DNA from: Corynebacterium riegelii
GTDB lineage: Bacteria > Actinomycetota > Actinomycetes > Mycobacteriales > Mycobacteriaceae
Assembly (NCBI RefSeq): GCF_016728505.1
Contig: NZ_CP068159.1
Coordinates: forward strand, 1,178,001 to 1,242,000
Length of the DNA: 64,000 nucleotides
Reading direction: 5' to 3'
Of this stretch, positions 30,560 through 39,635 are shown piece by piece (within the stretch, counting starts at the first letter, position 1; each line of letters starts with the position of its first letter). The notes below the pieces were generated by a model that saw nothing but the letters and a program-made list of their open reading frames with translations, ran no database searches and was not told the DNA's origin. A program made the translations under genes and the position numbers.

Positions 30560-31195
30560 ATGCAGATCACGGTTATTAACCACCCACTGGCGGCGTCCCG
30601 CCTGACCATCATGCGTGATGAGCGCAGCGACAACGTTGCGTTCCGCACCGCGCTTGCAGACCTCGGCGCGATGCTGATCTATGAGGCAAGCCGCGACCTT
30701 CCAGTGGAAACCTTTGAAACCAAAACCCCGGTGGCCGTTGCACAGGGCACTCGCCTGCAGAAACCGCCGATCATCGTGCCGATTATTCGTGCCGGCCTGG
30801 GCATGATCGACCCGGCGCTGTCCATGATCCCGGACGCGCAAGTGGGCTTCATCGGCATGGCACGTGATGAAGAAACGCATGAGCCGGTGCCGTACCTGGA
30901 GGCGCTGCCGCATGATCTGGCGGGCCAGCCGGTCTTTTTGGTGGACCCGATGCTGGCCACCGGTGGTTCCCTCATCCACGCCATTGACTTGTTGTTGGAG
31001 CGAGGGGCGGACGATATCACCTGTGTGTGCATGGTGAGTGCGCAACAGGGCGTCGATAAGCTAAAGGCTCACGGTGGGCCGGTGCGACTGGTTACGGCGA
31101 CGATTGACCCGGACCTGAATGAGCAGGCCTACATCGTGCCTGGTCTTGGGGATGCGGGCGATCGCCTTTACGGGCCGCGCAACATCGACCTGTAG
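30560..31195 (+). CDS. upp: Uracil phosphoribosyltransferase
   Basis: Pyrimidine salvage: uracil + PRPP to UMP. It has 211 residues. Conserved blocks are [23 protein letters not shown], and the PRPP loop in [17 protein letters not shown]. The ATG at 30560 matches family N-termini (M-x-I-x-V-x-x-HPL) and has TAGCAT seven bases upstream, suggesting leaderless transcription. An ATG at 30551 adds three residues and has a GGAGG 14 bases before it. Downstream is an XRE regulator. Confidence 0.96.
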   Translation: MQITVINHPLAASRLTIMRDERSDNVAFRTALADLGAMLIYEASRDLPVETFETKTPVAVAQGTRLQKPPIIVPIIRAGLGMIDPALSMIPDAQVGFIGMARDEETHEPVPYLEALPHDLAGQPVFLVDPMLATGGSLIHAIDLLLERGADDITCVCMVSAQQGVDKLKAHGGPVRLVTATIDPDLNEQAYIVPGLGDAGDRLYGPRNIDL

Positions 31196-31272
31196 AAACG
31201 CTGGCGCTGATTCCGTCGTGCGGCTACGCTATTGAGCATTCACATGGAGGGGATGCCAAGGGGGATCAGTTG

Positions 31273-31671
31273 ATGACGGAATCATTACCGCACTCTCAAT
31301 GGAAGCCGTATGCGCTTGATCTGGGCCAGCGGGTGCGTCTGCTGCGCATGATGCGGGGGCTGACACAGAAGCGGCTGGCGGAAATCTCGGGGATTTCACG
31401 CACCCAGATCTCTAACCTGGAGCGCAACGAATACAACGGGTCTAAGGTTGCAGACCCCCAGGTAAGTACGGTGTATCGCCTGGCTGCGGCGCTTTACGTG
31501 CCGCCGGCGGCGCTGCTGCCAGGCGCGGGCGTTATTTATGACGGCAACTACCCAGAGGGCGAAAGCCAAGTAGAAATTGCCATGCGGTGGCCTCGTGGGC
31601 CGAAGGACACTGCACGCTTTGCGGAGGCTTACCTCAGGCTGGGAGCGCGGGCAAACACCGCACGGTTTTAA
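31273..31671 (+). CDS. XRE-family helix-turn-helix regulator
   Basis: 132 residues. The HTH_3 domain is at about residues 15-75: LGQRVRLLRMMRGLTQKRLA, then GISRTQISNLERNEYNG, then VSTVYRLAAALYVPPAALL. The short C-terminus has no sensor domain. It sits between upp and an M20 amidohydrolase on the same strand, an arrangement I remember from C. glutamicum. The target genes are unknown. The ATG is preferred to the adjacent TTG because of the AAGGGGGA site upstream. Confidence 0.88.
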   Translation: MTESLPHSQWKPYALDLGQRVRLLRMMRGLTQKRLAEISGISRTQISNLERNEYNGSKVADPQVSTVYRLAAALYVPPAALLPGAGVIYDGNYPEGESQVEIAMRWPRGPKDTARFAEAYLRLGARANTARF

Positions 31672-31747
31672 GTACGGTTTTCAGCGCTTCACGCCCTGGC
31701 GTAGACTTCTGCCGCAGAACAGTAGTTGCAAGCAGGAGGCAATCAGG

Positions 31748-32950
31748 GTGTCAGAGGCGGATACAGTGTCGATCTCCGCGAGCGTTAACGCGTGGTTTGC
31801 GCAGAACCAGGAGCGCGTGATCGGCTGGCGTCGACACTTGCACTCGCACCCGGAGCTGTCCAACGAAGAGGTGGAAACCACCGACTTCATCGTGGGCGTG
31901 CTTGCAGAATACGGGCTGAAAGCAGTGCGTTTCCCCGGCACCGGCTGCTACGTAGACATCGGCCCGGATACAGGCAAGCGAATCGCGTTTCGCGCCGATA
32001 TCGACGCACTTGGCGTGCCGGAGCAGACCGGCCTTGAGTTCGCTTCGCTGGTCCCCGGCGTTTCGCACGCGTGCGGGCATGATGTGCACACCACGGTGGT
32101 GCTCGGTTTGGCGTGTGCACTTTCTACTATCGACGTCCCGTTGTCCATCCGCTGCATCTTCCAACCAGCAGAGGAAGTCATGGGCGGCGGCGCACTCGAC
32201 GTCATCGAGTACGGGGGATTAAAAGGCGTGTCCTCCATCTTTGCGCTGCACGTGGAGCCGAAACTGCGCGTAGGTCAGATCGGTGTGCGCGCCGGCGCAA
32301 TTACCTCCGCTGCTGATGTGGTGCGCCTAGAAATCGAAGGCCCGGGCGGGCACACCGCGCGCCCGCACATGACTGCGGACGTGGTCTATTGCCTCGGCGC
32401 GATTGCCACCCAGCTGCCGGCGTTGTTGTCGCGCCGGGTTGATCCGCGCACCGGCACGGTGATGGTCTTTGGCCACATCGAGGCAGGCGATGCCCCCAAT
32501 GCGATTCCGAAGCGCGGCAGGATCGACGGCACGATCCGTACCGCAGACATCAGCATTTGGCGCGGGTTGAAAGACCTGCTGACGGACTTGATCGACATGA
32601 TTGTCGCGCCGACGGGCTGCACCTACCACTTGGACTACGTCCAGGGCGTTCCACCGGTGCTCAATGATGATGCGGCGACGTCGCTGGCGGTGACCGCCGC
32701 GCGTTCCATTGACCCGCATGCGGTGGTGACCTCGCCGCAGTCCTCGGGTGGAGAGGACTTCTCCTGGTACCTCGAACATGTGCCGGGAACGATGGTTCGC
32801 CTCGGCGCCTGGGACGGTACCGGTGTGAAGCCGGACCTGCACCAAGGCAACCTCATGATTGATGAGCGGGCCATCGGAGTAGGCGTGCGGCTGTTCGGCG
32901 CGATTGTTGAGCAGTACAGTGCGGCTGCCGCCGCTGGCGCAGGTATGTAG
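31748..32950 (+). CDS. M20-family amidohydrolase (N-acyl-amino acid / IAA-amino acid hydrolase type)
   Basis: 400-residue zinc peptidase-fold hydrolase. The metal-binding blocks are ACGHDVHT (near residue 110), QPAEEVMGGG with the catalytic Glu pair, LHVEP and, near the end, SSGGEDFSWYLEHVPG. It probably cleaves N-acylated amino acids or similar amides in the cytosol. The GTG at 31748 is chosen because AGGAGG lies about 10 bases upstream; the longer in-frame extension overlaps the XRE gene. No signal peptide. Confidence 0.92.
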   Translation: MSEADTVSISASVNAWFAQNQERVIGWRRHLHSHPELSNEEVETTDFIVGVLAEYGLKAVRFPGTGCYVDIGPDTGKRIAFRADIDALGVPEQTGLEFASLVPGVSHACGHDVHTTVVLGLACALSTIDVPLSIRCIFQPAEEVMGGGALDVIEYGGLKGVSSIFALHVEPKLRVGQIGVRAGAITSAADVVRLEIEGPGGHTARPHMTADVVYCLGAIATQLPALLSRRVDPRTGTVMVFGHIEAGDAPNAIPKRGRIDGTIRTADISIWRGLKDLLTDLIDMIVAPTGCTYHLDYVQGVPPVLNDDAATSLAVTAARSIDPHAVVTSPQSSGGEDFSWYLEHVPGTMVRLGAWDGTGVKPDLHQGNLMIDERAIGVGVRLFGAIVEQYSAAAAAGAGM

Positions 32951-32990
32951 ACTAGCCACCGTTTTGGCCGGTTATGTAGGGAGTAAACAC

Positions 32991-34397
32991 GTGAGCAAAA
33001 AGATCGTCATCATGGGCGGAGGTCCTGGCGGCTACGAGGCGGCCCTTGTGGCCTCCAAGTACGGCGCGGACATCACGCTGGTAGAGGACGAGGGTGCTGG
33101 TGGTTCGGCGATTCGCAAGGACGTCGTGCCGTCGAAAAGCTTCATTGCAGGCGCCAACATTAAAACCGACCTGCGCCGCGCGGACGCGATGGGGCTGAAC
33201 CACACCTTGGGTGATGCGCAGCTTGCGTTGACCGCATTGAATAACCGTGTAGTGGCGCTGGCTTCGGAGCAGTCCCGCGATATTCACAACCAACTTGAGC
33301 GTGCCGGCGTGCGCATTGTGAAGGGGCGCGCTCGTTTCTCCTCCGAGCAGGATGGCCACACTACGCACCGTGTGGTGGCGGAGCTGGCAAATGGTGAAGA
33401 GGAGCGCTTGGACTGCGACATGGTCTTGGTGTGCACCGGTGCAAGCCCGCGCGTGCTCAAGGGTGCGGAGCCGGACGGTGAGCGCATTTTGAACTGGCGC
33501 CAGATGTACAACCTGATTGAGATGCCGACGCACCTGATCGTGGTTGGCTCCGGCGTGACCGGTGCAGAGTTCGTCTCCGCATACGCTGAGCTGGGCGTTG
33601 AGGTGACCATGGTGGCCTCGCGCGACCGTATTCTGCCGCACGACGACGCGGATGCCGCAGATGTGCTGGAGACCGTGCTTGAGGGCCTTGGCGTGCACTT
33701 GGAGAAGGATGCGCGCGTGGAGTCGGTGGAAAACACCGGCGATGGTGTGGTTGTGCGCACCACGGATGGACGTGAGATCCGTGGCTCGCACGTCATGATG
33801 TCCATTGGTTCCATCCCGAACACCCAGGACCTGAACCTTGAGGCGGCTGGTGTGGAGACCACCCCGTCTGGCCACATCCACGTGGATCGCGTATCACGCA
33901 CCAACGTTGCGGGTATCTACGCGGCCGGTGACTGCACGGACCTGATGCCGCTGGCTTCCGTCGCCGCACAGCAGGGCCGCATCGCCGTTGACCATGCCCT
34001 GGGTGAGGGCGTTGCGCCGATCCGCTTGAAGACGGTGGGTAACGCCGTGTTCACCCGCCCCGAAATTGCGGCTGTGGGCGTAACGGAGCAGCAGATCCGC
34101 GACGGGGAAATTGAGGCGGACATTTACAAGCTGCCGCTGTCTACCAACCCGCGCGCCAAGATGCGTTCGCTGCAGCACGGTTTTGTGAAGATCTTTGCTC
34201 GCAAGGGCACCGGCGAGGTCATCGGTGGCGTGATTGTGGCGCCGACCGCATCTGAGCTGATCCACTCCATCACCATTGCGGTGACCAACAAGCTGACCGT
34301 GCGCCAGCTGTCGGATTCGATGGCGGTCTACCCCTCGCTGTCCGGTTCCATTACGGAGGCGGCACGCCGCCTTATCGCTCACTCCGACCTGGACTAA
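32991..34397 (+). CDS. lpdA: NAD(P)H-quinone dehydrogenase, LpdA-type flavoprotein without redox disulfide
   Basis: 468-residue pyridine nucleotide-disulfide oxidoreductase-fold protein. The FAD motif GGGPGG is at residues 9-14, the NAD(P) motif VVGSGVTGAEF near 185, and AAGDCTD near 305. The usual active-site disulfide segment GGTCLNVGCIPSK is here GGSAIRKDVVPSK (residues 37-49), so both Cys are absent and it cannot act as lipoamide dehydrogenase. M. tuberculosis LpdA (Rv3303c) shows the same change and reduces quinones. GTG start with GGGAG upstream. Its last 26 bases overlap the convergent prpR. Confidence 0.93.
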   Translation: MSKKIVIMGGGPGGYEAALVASKYGADITLVEDEGAGGSAIRKDVVPSKSFIAGANIKTDLRRADAMGLNHTLGDAQLALTALNNRVVALASEQSRDIHNQLERAGVRIVKGRARFSSEQDGHTTHRVVAELANGEEERLDCDMVLVCTGASPRVLKGAEPDGERILNWRQMYNLIEMPTHLIVVGSGVTGAEFVSAYAELGVEVTMVASRDRILPHDDADAADVLETVLEGLGVHLEKDARVESVENTGDGVVVRTTDGREIRGSHVMMSIGSIPNTQDLNLEAAGVETTPSGHIHVDRVSRTNVAGIYAAGDCTDLMPLASVAAQQGRIAVDHALGEGVAPIRLKTVGNAVFTRPEIAAVGVTEQQIRDGEIEADIYKLPLSTNPRAKMRSLQHGFVKIFARKGTGEVIGGVIVAPTASELIHSITIAVTNKLTVRQLSDSMAVYPSLSGSITEAARRLIAHSDLD

Positions 34398-35652
34398 CCG
34401 GAAACGCCCGCTGCGGGCATTCATTACGCGGACACGTCTCACACCCCGGCCCAATCGGGGTGGCTGAGTCAGGGGAGAGGTCCAAACCGTCCGCGTACAC
34501 CAGGCGTTCGGCGTGGTCTGTGTCGCAGCCCAAGGCCACCGCGTTTTCCTGGCGTGGCGTGCCAAAGCCGGCCGCGGGGCCTTGCACCATGCGCGCCACC
34601 CACAGGTAGGTGCGCCCATCTGGCATCACCGCCACCTGGCGGGTGACACGGTTCGGGGTTTCAAAGGCGCGGTGGACCACCCACAGCGGGCAGGTCCCGC
34701 CGCGCTGGGAGAAGTGGAACGACGTGGTGGACTGACGCTTGGAAATGTTGCCGGCGCGGTCTGTGCGCACAAACGCAAAGGGGACGGCGCGCGCGCCGGG
34801 GCGCTGCAAGGTGCCGAGGCGCTGGCAGGTGGATTCAAAACCGGTGCCAAAACGGGCGGCAATCATGTCAATGTCGTAGCGGGTGGCCTCCGCCGCGGCC
34901 AAAATTTCGCCGTACGGCATGGTCACTGCGGCGGCAAAGTATTGCGCCAGGCCATGCCTGCCCAGGCTGTAGGCGTCGGGGTCGGTGATGGGGGCCAGGT
35001 GGGCGTCGATAAGCGAAATGTGCCCAATGAGCGCATAGTGGTACGACAGCTCGAAGCACTGCTGGGCCTCAGTCAGTCCGGTACGCAGGCGGATCTCGCG
35101 GGAAGCGGTATCCAACATTGAGCGCGGTCCTTGCGCGTACTGGTTGAAGCGGACCGTGTAGCCGTAATCGCGGTCAAACGCGGCGGCGAGGCGGGTCAGG
35201 CGCAGCTGGCGCGAGGGGGCGTGGAGCGCGAAGTTCTCAGCTGCCAGATCCAGGTCATCAAAATAGTTCTCATTGCGCTGGAAGAAATCACGCACCGTGG
35301 CGTGTGGGCTCAGTGCCGCCGAGGTCAGCAGTGTGGGGATCTCACGCACGGCGTCCGCGATGCGGGGGTAACGGATGGCAAAGTCTGCAAGCTCGTCGTC
35401 CGAAAGACCAGGCATGAGCTCGGCCAATTCACCAATGGTGCGCTGCTCGGAGTCTTGGGAGAAAAACGAGGCGTCCAGTCCGAAGACGCGGGTGAGTTGC
35501 AGAAGTACCGAGACGGTCAGCGGGCGCTGATCATTTTCTAGCTGGTTGAGATAGCTGGCAGAGATGCCAAGTTTTTGGGCCATTTCAACCTGAGTAAGTG
35601 AACGGGACGTGCGAAGCGTGTGAATCCGTGCCCCCGCGTAGTGCTTGCTCAT
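34372..35652 (-). CDS. prpR: Short-chain fatty acyl transcriptional regulator, PrpR/RamB family
   Basis: 426 residues. The N-terminal HTH (ARIHTLRTSRSLTQVEMA, GISASYLNQLENDQRPL) is followed by an M78-like middle domain and a C-terminal DUF2083-type domain. Cys residues cluster at the C-terminus (CETCPRNECPQR), as in the M. tuberculosis PrpR iron-sulfur site. It is divergent from prpDBC, so it probably activates the methylcitrate genes in response to propionyl-CoA. Two RamB-type sites lie between the genes. The coding end overlaps lpdA by 26 bases. Confidence 0.92.
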   Translation of the reverse strand: MSKHYAGARIHTLRTSRSLTQVEMAQKLGISASYLNQLENDQRPLTVSVLLQLTRVFGLDASFFSQDSEQRTIGELAELMPGLSDDELADFAIRYPRIADAVREIPTLLTSAALSPHATVRDFFQRNENYFDDLDLAAENFALHAPSRQLRLTRLAAAFDRDYGYTVRFNQYAQGPRSMLDTASREIRLRTGLTEAQQCFELSYHYALIGHISLIDAHLAPITDPDAYSLGRHGLAQYFAAAVTMPYGEILAAAEATRYDIDMIAARFGTGFESTCQRLGTLQRPGARAVPFAFVRTDRAGNISKRQSTTSFHFSQRGGTCPLWVVHRAFETPNRVTRQVAVMPDGRTYLWVARMVQGPAAGFGTPRQENAVALGCDTDHAERLVYADGLDLSPDSATPIGPGCETCPRNECPQRAFPVSPGRSER

Positions 35653-35690
35653 AGCCTGTGCTCCTCTGGATAGTGCCCGCTACCTGCTGA

Positions 35691-35702
35691 TTTACAAAGT
35701 TT
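35691..35702 (-). promoter_or_regulatory. RamB/PrpR-type binding site 1
   Basis: On the minus strand it reads AAACTTTGTAAA, one base from the AA-x-x-TTTGCAAA core described for RamB in C. glutamicum. It lies 39 bases before prpR. Confidence 0.6.
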
Positions 35703-35727
35703 ACAATAAAGGCAAATCAACGCCACA

Positions 35728-35739
35728 ATTCTTTGCAAA
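35728..35739 (+). promoter_or_regulatory. RamB/PrpR-type binding site 2
   Basis: ATTCTTTGCAAA carries the complete TTTGCAAA core. It faces the opposite way to site 1, which starts 37 bases away, and lies about 130 bases before prpD. Confidence 0.65.
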
Positions 35740-35867
35740 TTAAGATCATGACGTAGCGCACACTTTTCTCCCTAGTATGAGCTGTAGCACCCGAGCGCAA
35801 TGCCGGGTTCATTCACCGCAGAGGCGCAGCAAAGGCGCCACAGGGCGAAAAGGAGTTGAAGCGCACG

Positions 35868-37379
35868 ATGATCCAACACGAAGTACGGACACATAAGTCC
35901 GCAGAAGAGTTCCCGATTGAAGAGCACCTGGCGTACAAGATTGCTCAGGTTGCCGCTGACCCGGTTGAGGTTCCTGAGGACACCAAGGAAATGATCATCA
36001 ACCGCATCATCGACAATGCGTCGGTAGCGGTTGCCTCCTACGGTCGTCGTCCGGTGGCTACTGCCCGTGTCATGGCTGAGGCTCACCCGGTGCAGGAGGG
36101 TGGTGCCCAGGTCTTCGGCGTTGATGGCGCCTACTCCGCAGAGTGGGCAGCCTTTGCAAACGGCACCGCTGTGCGTGAGCTGGACTACCACGACACCTTC
36201 CTGGCGGCTGAATACTCCCACCCGGGCGACAACATCCCGCCGATCCTGGCAGTGGCACAGCACAAGGGCCTGGACGGCAAGGCGCTGATCCGCGGTATCG
36301 CTACCGGCTACGAGATCCAGGTCAACCTGGTTAAGGGCATCTGCCTGCACGAGTGGAAGATTGACCACGTTGCGCACCTTGGCCCGTCGGCCGCAGCGGG
36401 TATTGGCACCATGCTGAACCTGGACGTGGACACCATCTACCAGGCAATCGGCCAGGCGCTGCACACCACCACCGCAACGCGTCAGTCCCGCAAGGGCCTG
36501 ATCTCCTCCTGGAAGGCTTCCGCGCCGGCGTTCGCAGGCAAGATGGCCATTGAGGCTGTTGACCGTGCAATGCGCGGCGAGGGCGCGCCGGCTCCGATCT
36601 GGGAGGGCGAGGACGGCTTCATCGCATGGATGCTGCACTCCCCAGAGCGCACCTACATTGTTCCGCTGCCGGCACCGGGTGAAGAGAAGCGCGCCATCCT
36701 GGACACCTACACCAAGGAGCACTCCGCGGAGTACCAGGCACAGGCGCCGATCGACCTGGCTCGCCGCATCAAGGCCACGATTGAAGAGCAGGGCAAGTCC
36801 ACCAAGGACATCGAGTCCATCGTGCTGCACACCTCGCACCACACCCACTACGTGATCGGTACCGGCGCGAACGACCCACAGAAGATGGATCCGTCCGCAT
36901 CGCGTGAGACGCTGGATCACTCCATCATGTACATGTTCGCTGTCGCGCTTGAAGACGGCACGTGGCACCACGTCGACTCCTACACCCCGGAGCGCGCAAA
37001 CCGTCCGGAGACCGTTGAGCTGTGGCACAAGGTCTCCACGGTGGAGGACCCGGAGTGGACCCGCCGCTACCACTCGACCGACCCGGCCGAGAAGGCATTC
37101 GGCGCTAAGGCTGTCATCACCTTCAACGATGGCTCCGTGATTGAGGACGAGATGGCAGTGGCAGACGCTCACCCGCTGGGTGCTCGCCCGTTCGTCCGTG
37201 AGAACTACATCAAGAAGTTCCGCACCCTGGCTGAGGGCATTGTGGCACCGGAGGAGCAGGAGCGCTTCCTGACCGCAGTGCAGGATCTGGAGAACCTGAC
37301 CGACCTCAGCGAGCTCAACATTGTGGTTAACCAGGCTGCACGCGATGCAGCTCCTGAGATTCCGGAAGGCATCTTCTAA
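35868..37379 (+). CDS. prpD: 2-methylcitrate dehydratase
   Basis: Dehydrates 2-methylcitrate to methylaconitate in the methylcitrate cycle that disposes of propionyl-CoA. 503 residues of the MmgE/PrpD family, with the characteristic [19 protein letters not shown] stretch (near residue 105) and [19 protein letters not shown] stands 13 bases before the ATG at 35868; a TTG at 35856 would lie too close to it. First gene of prpDBC; its TAA overlaps the prpB ATG by one base. Confidence 0.96.
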   Translation: MIQHEVRTHKSAEEFPIEEHLAYKIAQVAADPVEVPEDTKEMIINRIIDNASVAVASYGRRPVATARVMAEAHPVQEGGAQVFGVDGAYSAEWAAFANGTAVRELDYHDTFLAAEYSHPGDNIPPILAVAQHKGLDGKALIRGIATGYEIQVNLVKGICLHEWKIDHVAHLGPSAAAGIGTMLNLDVDTIYQAIGQALHTTTATRQSRKGLISSWKASAPAFAGKMAIEAVDRAMRGEGAPAPIWEGEDGFIAWMLHSPERTYIVPLPAPGEEKRAILDTYTKEHSAEYQAQAPIDLARRIKATIEEQGKSTKDIESIVLHTSHHTHYVIGTGANDPQKMDPSASRETLDHSIMYMFAVALEDGTWHHVDSYTPERANRPETVELWHKVSTVEDPEWTRRYHSTDPAEKAFGAKAVITFNDGSVIEDEMAVADAHPLGARPFVRENYIKKFRTLAEGIVAPEEQERFLTAVQDLENLTDLSELNIVVNQAARDAAPEIPEGIF

Positions 37380-38299
37380 TGTTCGCACCCGAGAAAACCC
37401 CTCACGAGCGCCGCGTGGCGCTGCGTGAGTCCCTGACCAGCGAGACGATTACCAAGCTGCCAGGCGCGTTCAACCCGCTGACGGCGCGCTTGATCGAAGA
37501 CATCGGCGCTTTCGAAGGCGTCTACGTTTCCGGCGCAGTGGTGGCCAACGACCTGGGTCTGCCGGATATCGGCCTGACCACCTTGACTGAGGTGGCAAAC
37601 CGCGGCGGCCAGATCGCACGTGCGACCAACCTGCCGGTGCTGATTGATGCTGACACGGGTTTTGGTGAGCCGATGAGCGCTGCGCGTACCGTTGCAGAGT
37701 TTGAGGCCGCAGGCCTGGCGGCGCTGCACCTGGAGGACCAGGTCAACCCGAAGCGCTGCGGCCACCTGGACGGCAAGGAGGTTGTGCCGCGTGACCTGAT
37801 GGTGCGCCGCATTACCGCCGCGGTGCGCGAGCGTCACGACGATGCGTTTGTCATCTGTGCGCGTACCGACGCCGCCGGCATCGAGGGCATCGACGAAGCC
37901 ATCGAGCGCGCGAAGGCCTACGCCGACGCCGGCGCGGACCTCATCTTCACCGAGGCGTTGTACTCGGAAGAGGACTTTGCAAAGTTCCGCGAAGCCGTTG
38001 ATACGCCGCTGCTGGCCAACATGACCGAGTTTGGCAAGACCGACCTGATTCCGGCACCTCGCTTGGAGGAGCTCGGCTACAACGCGGTGATCTGGCCGGT
38101 GACCACCTTCCGCATCGCCATGGGCCAGACCGAGGCAATGCTGCGAGACATCGCAGAAACCGGCACGCAGGAGCCGTGGCTGGACAAGATGCAGCACCGT
38201 TCCCGCCTGTACGAGCTGGTTCGCTACGACGAGTACAACCAGTTCGACCAGTCCGTCTTCACCTATTCCAAAGACACCTACACCCAGACCTTCAAATAA
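37379..38299 (+). CDS. prpB: 2-methylisocitrate lyase
   Basis: Cleaves 2-methylisocitrate to pyruvate and succinate. 306 residues of the isocitrate lyase/PEP mutase family, with LIDADTGFGEP (metal Asp), EDQVNPKRCGHLDGK containing the catalytic Cys, and ARTDA. The start ATG shares a base with the prpD stop (TAATG), a sign of translational coupling. It is followed 14 bases later by prpC. Confidence 0.96.
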   Translation: MFAPEKTPHERRVALRESLTSETITKLPGAFNPLTARLIEDIGAFEGVYVSGAVVANDLGLPDIGLTTLTEVANRGGQIARATNLPVLIDADTGFGEPMSAARTVAEFEAAGLAALHLEDQVNPKRCGHLDGKEVVPRDLMVRRITAAVRERHDDAFVICARTDAAGIEGIDEAIERAKAYADAGADLIFTEALYSEEDFAKFREAVDTPLLANMTEFGKTDLIPAPRLEELGYNAVIWPVTTFRIAMGQTEAMLRDIAETGTQEPWLDKMQHRSRLYELVRYDEYNQFDQSVFTYSKDTYTQTFK

Positions 38300-38313
38300 G
38301 GAGTGACCGAGAA

Positions 38314-39459
38314 ATGACTGAGCAAGAAATCCGCAAGGGCCTTAACGGCGTTGTCGCTGACTACACGGCAGTATCCAAGGTCAACCCGGAGACCAACTCG
38401 CTGTTGTACCGCGGCTACCCGGTTCAGGAGCTGGCTGAGCACTGCACCTTTGAAGAGGTCGCCTACCTGCTGTGGAACGGTGAGCTGCCGACCCCGGAGC
38501 AGCTGGAAGAGTTCCGCGGCGGCTGCATGGAAAACCGTGACATTGATGAAGAGCTGATCCAGGTGATCAACTTCATGCCGAAGGACTGCCACCCGATGGA
38601 CGTGCTGCGTACCGCAGTGTCCTACCTGGGTGCTGAGGATCCGGAGAAGTTCACGAAGGACTCGGATCACCTGCAGTCCATCGGCCGTAAGCTGCTGGCA
38701 AAGCTGCCCACCATCGTGGCTACGGATATCCGCCGCCGCCAGGGCAAGGAGTACATCGCTCCGAGCAAGGAGAAGGGCTTCTCCGAGAACTTCCTCTGGA
38801 TGGTGTTTGGTGATGATGAGAAGTCGCCGGCGAACATCCCGTCCGACATTGAGGCGTTTGAGAAGACGATGATTCTCTACGCTGAGCACTCCTTCAACGC
38901 TTCCACCTTCACCGCACGCACCATTGCCTCGACGATGTCTGACGGCTGGTCCGCCATCACCGGTGCAATCGGCGCGCTGAAGGGCCCGCTGCACGGTGGT
39001 GCGAACGAGTTCGTGATGCACCACATGGAGGAGATTGGGGACCCGGCGAAGGCTGAGGAGTGGTGCCTGAACAAGCTCAAGAACAAGGAGCTTGTCATGG
39101 GCTTCGGCCACCGCGTGTACAAGAAGGGCGACTCCCGCGTGCCGACGATGGAAGCCGCATTCAAGAAGCTCGCTGCTGAGCACCCGGAGAAGGACGCACA
39201 GAAGTGGGTTGAGATGTACGACATCATGGCCAAGACCATGCATGACAACACGTCCATCAAGATCCGCCCGAACCTGGACTTCCCGTCCGGCCCGGCGTAC
39301 TACATCCTTGGCTTTGACATTGAGTTCTTCACCCCGCTGTTCGTGATGTCCCGCATCACCGGCTGGACTGCGCACATCATTGAGCAGTTTGAGAACAACT
39401 CGCTGATCCGCCCGCTGTCTGCGTACAACGGTCCGGAGGAGCGTCACATCGAAGCGTAA
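38314..39459 (+). CDS. prpC: 2-methylcitrate synthase
   Basis: Condenses propionyl-CoA with oxaloacetate. 381 residues of the citrate synthase family; active-site regions are LHGGANEFV (His), GFGHRVYK (His) and DFPSGPAYY (Asp in NLDFPSGP). The short length and place after prpDB distinguish it from housekeeping citrate synthase. AAGGAG lies about 10 bases before the ATG at 38314. A strong terminator follows at 39494-39522. Confidence 0.95.
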   Translation: MTEQEIRKGLNGVVADYTAVSKVNPETNSLLYRGYPVQELAEHCTFEEVAYLLWNGELPTPEQLEEFRGGCMENRDIDEELIQVINFMPKDCHPMDVLRTAVSYLGAEDPEKFTKDSDHLQSIGRKLLAKLPTIVATDIRRRQGKEYIAPSKEKGFSENFLWMVFGDDEKSPANIPSDIEAFEKTMILYAEHSFNASTFTARTIASTMSDGWSAITGAIGALKGPLHGGANEFVMHHMEEIGDPAKAEEWCLNKLKNKELVMGFGHRVYKKGDSRVPTMEAAFKKLAAEHPEKDAQKWVEMYDIMAKTMHDNTSIKIRPNLDFPSGPAYYILGFDIEFFTPLFVMSRITGWTAHIIEQFENNSLIRPLSAYNGPEERHIEA

Positions 39460-39493
39460 ATAGAGCTTCAAGCTTGACGACGTTTGCGTGAAC

Positions 39494-39522
39494 CACCCCC
39501 ACCTCCCTACGAAGTGGGGGTG
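39494..39522 (+). terminator. Terminator of the prpDBC operon
   Basis: Perfect 9-base arms CACCCCCAC and GTGGGGGTG around an 11-base loop, followed by TTT, 35 bases after the prpC stop. Confidence 0.82.
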
Positions 39523-39635
39523 TTTGCGTGCGGAGAGCGAACTTTTTCTCCAGTTTCTAGGTGATACCAACCCGCACTCCGATACTATTTGAAACATACT
39601 TGCAGTCATTTGCAGCCATTGCGAAAGGAAAAGCG

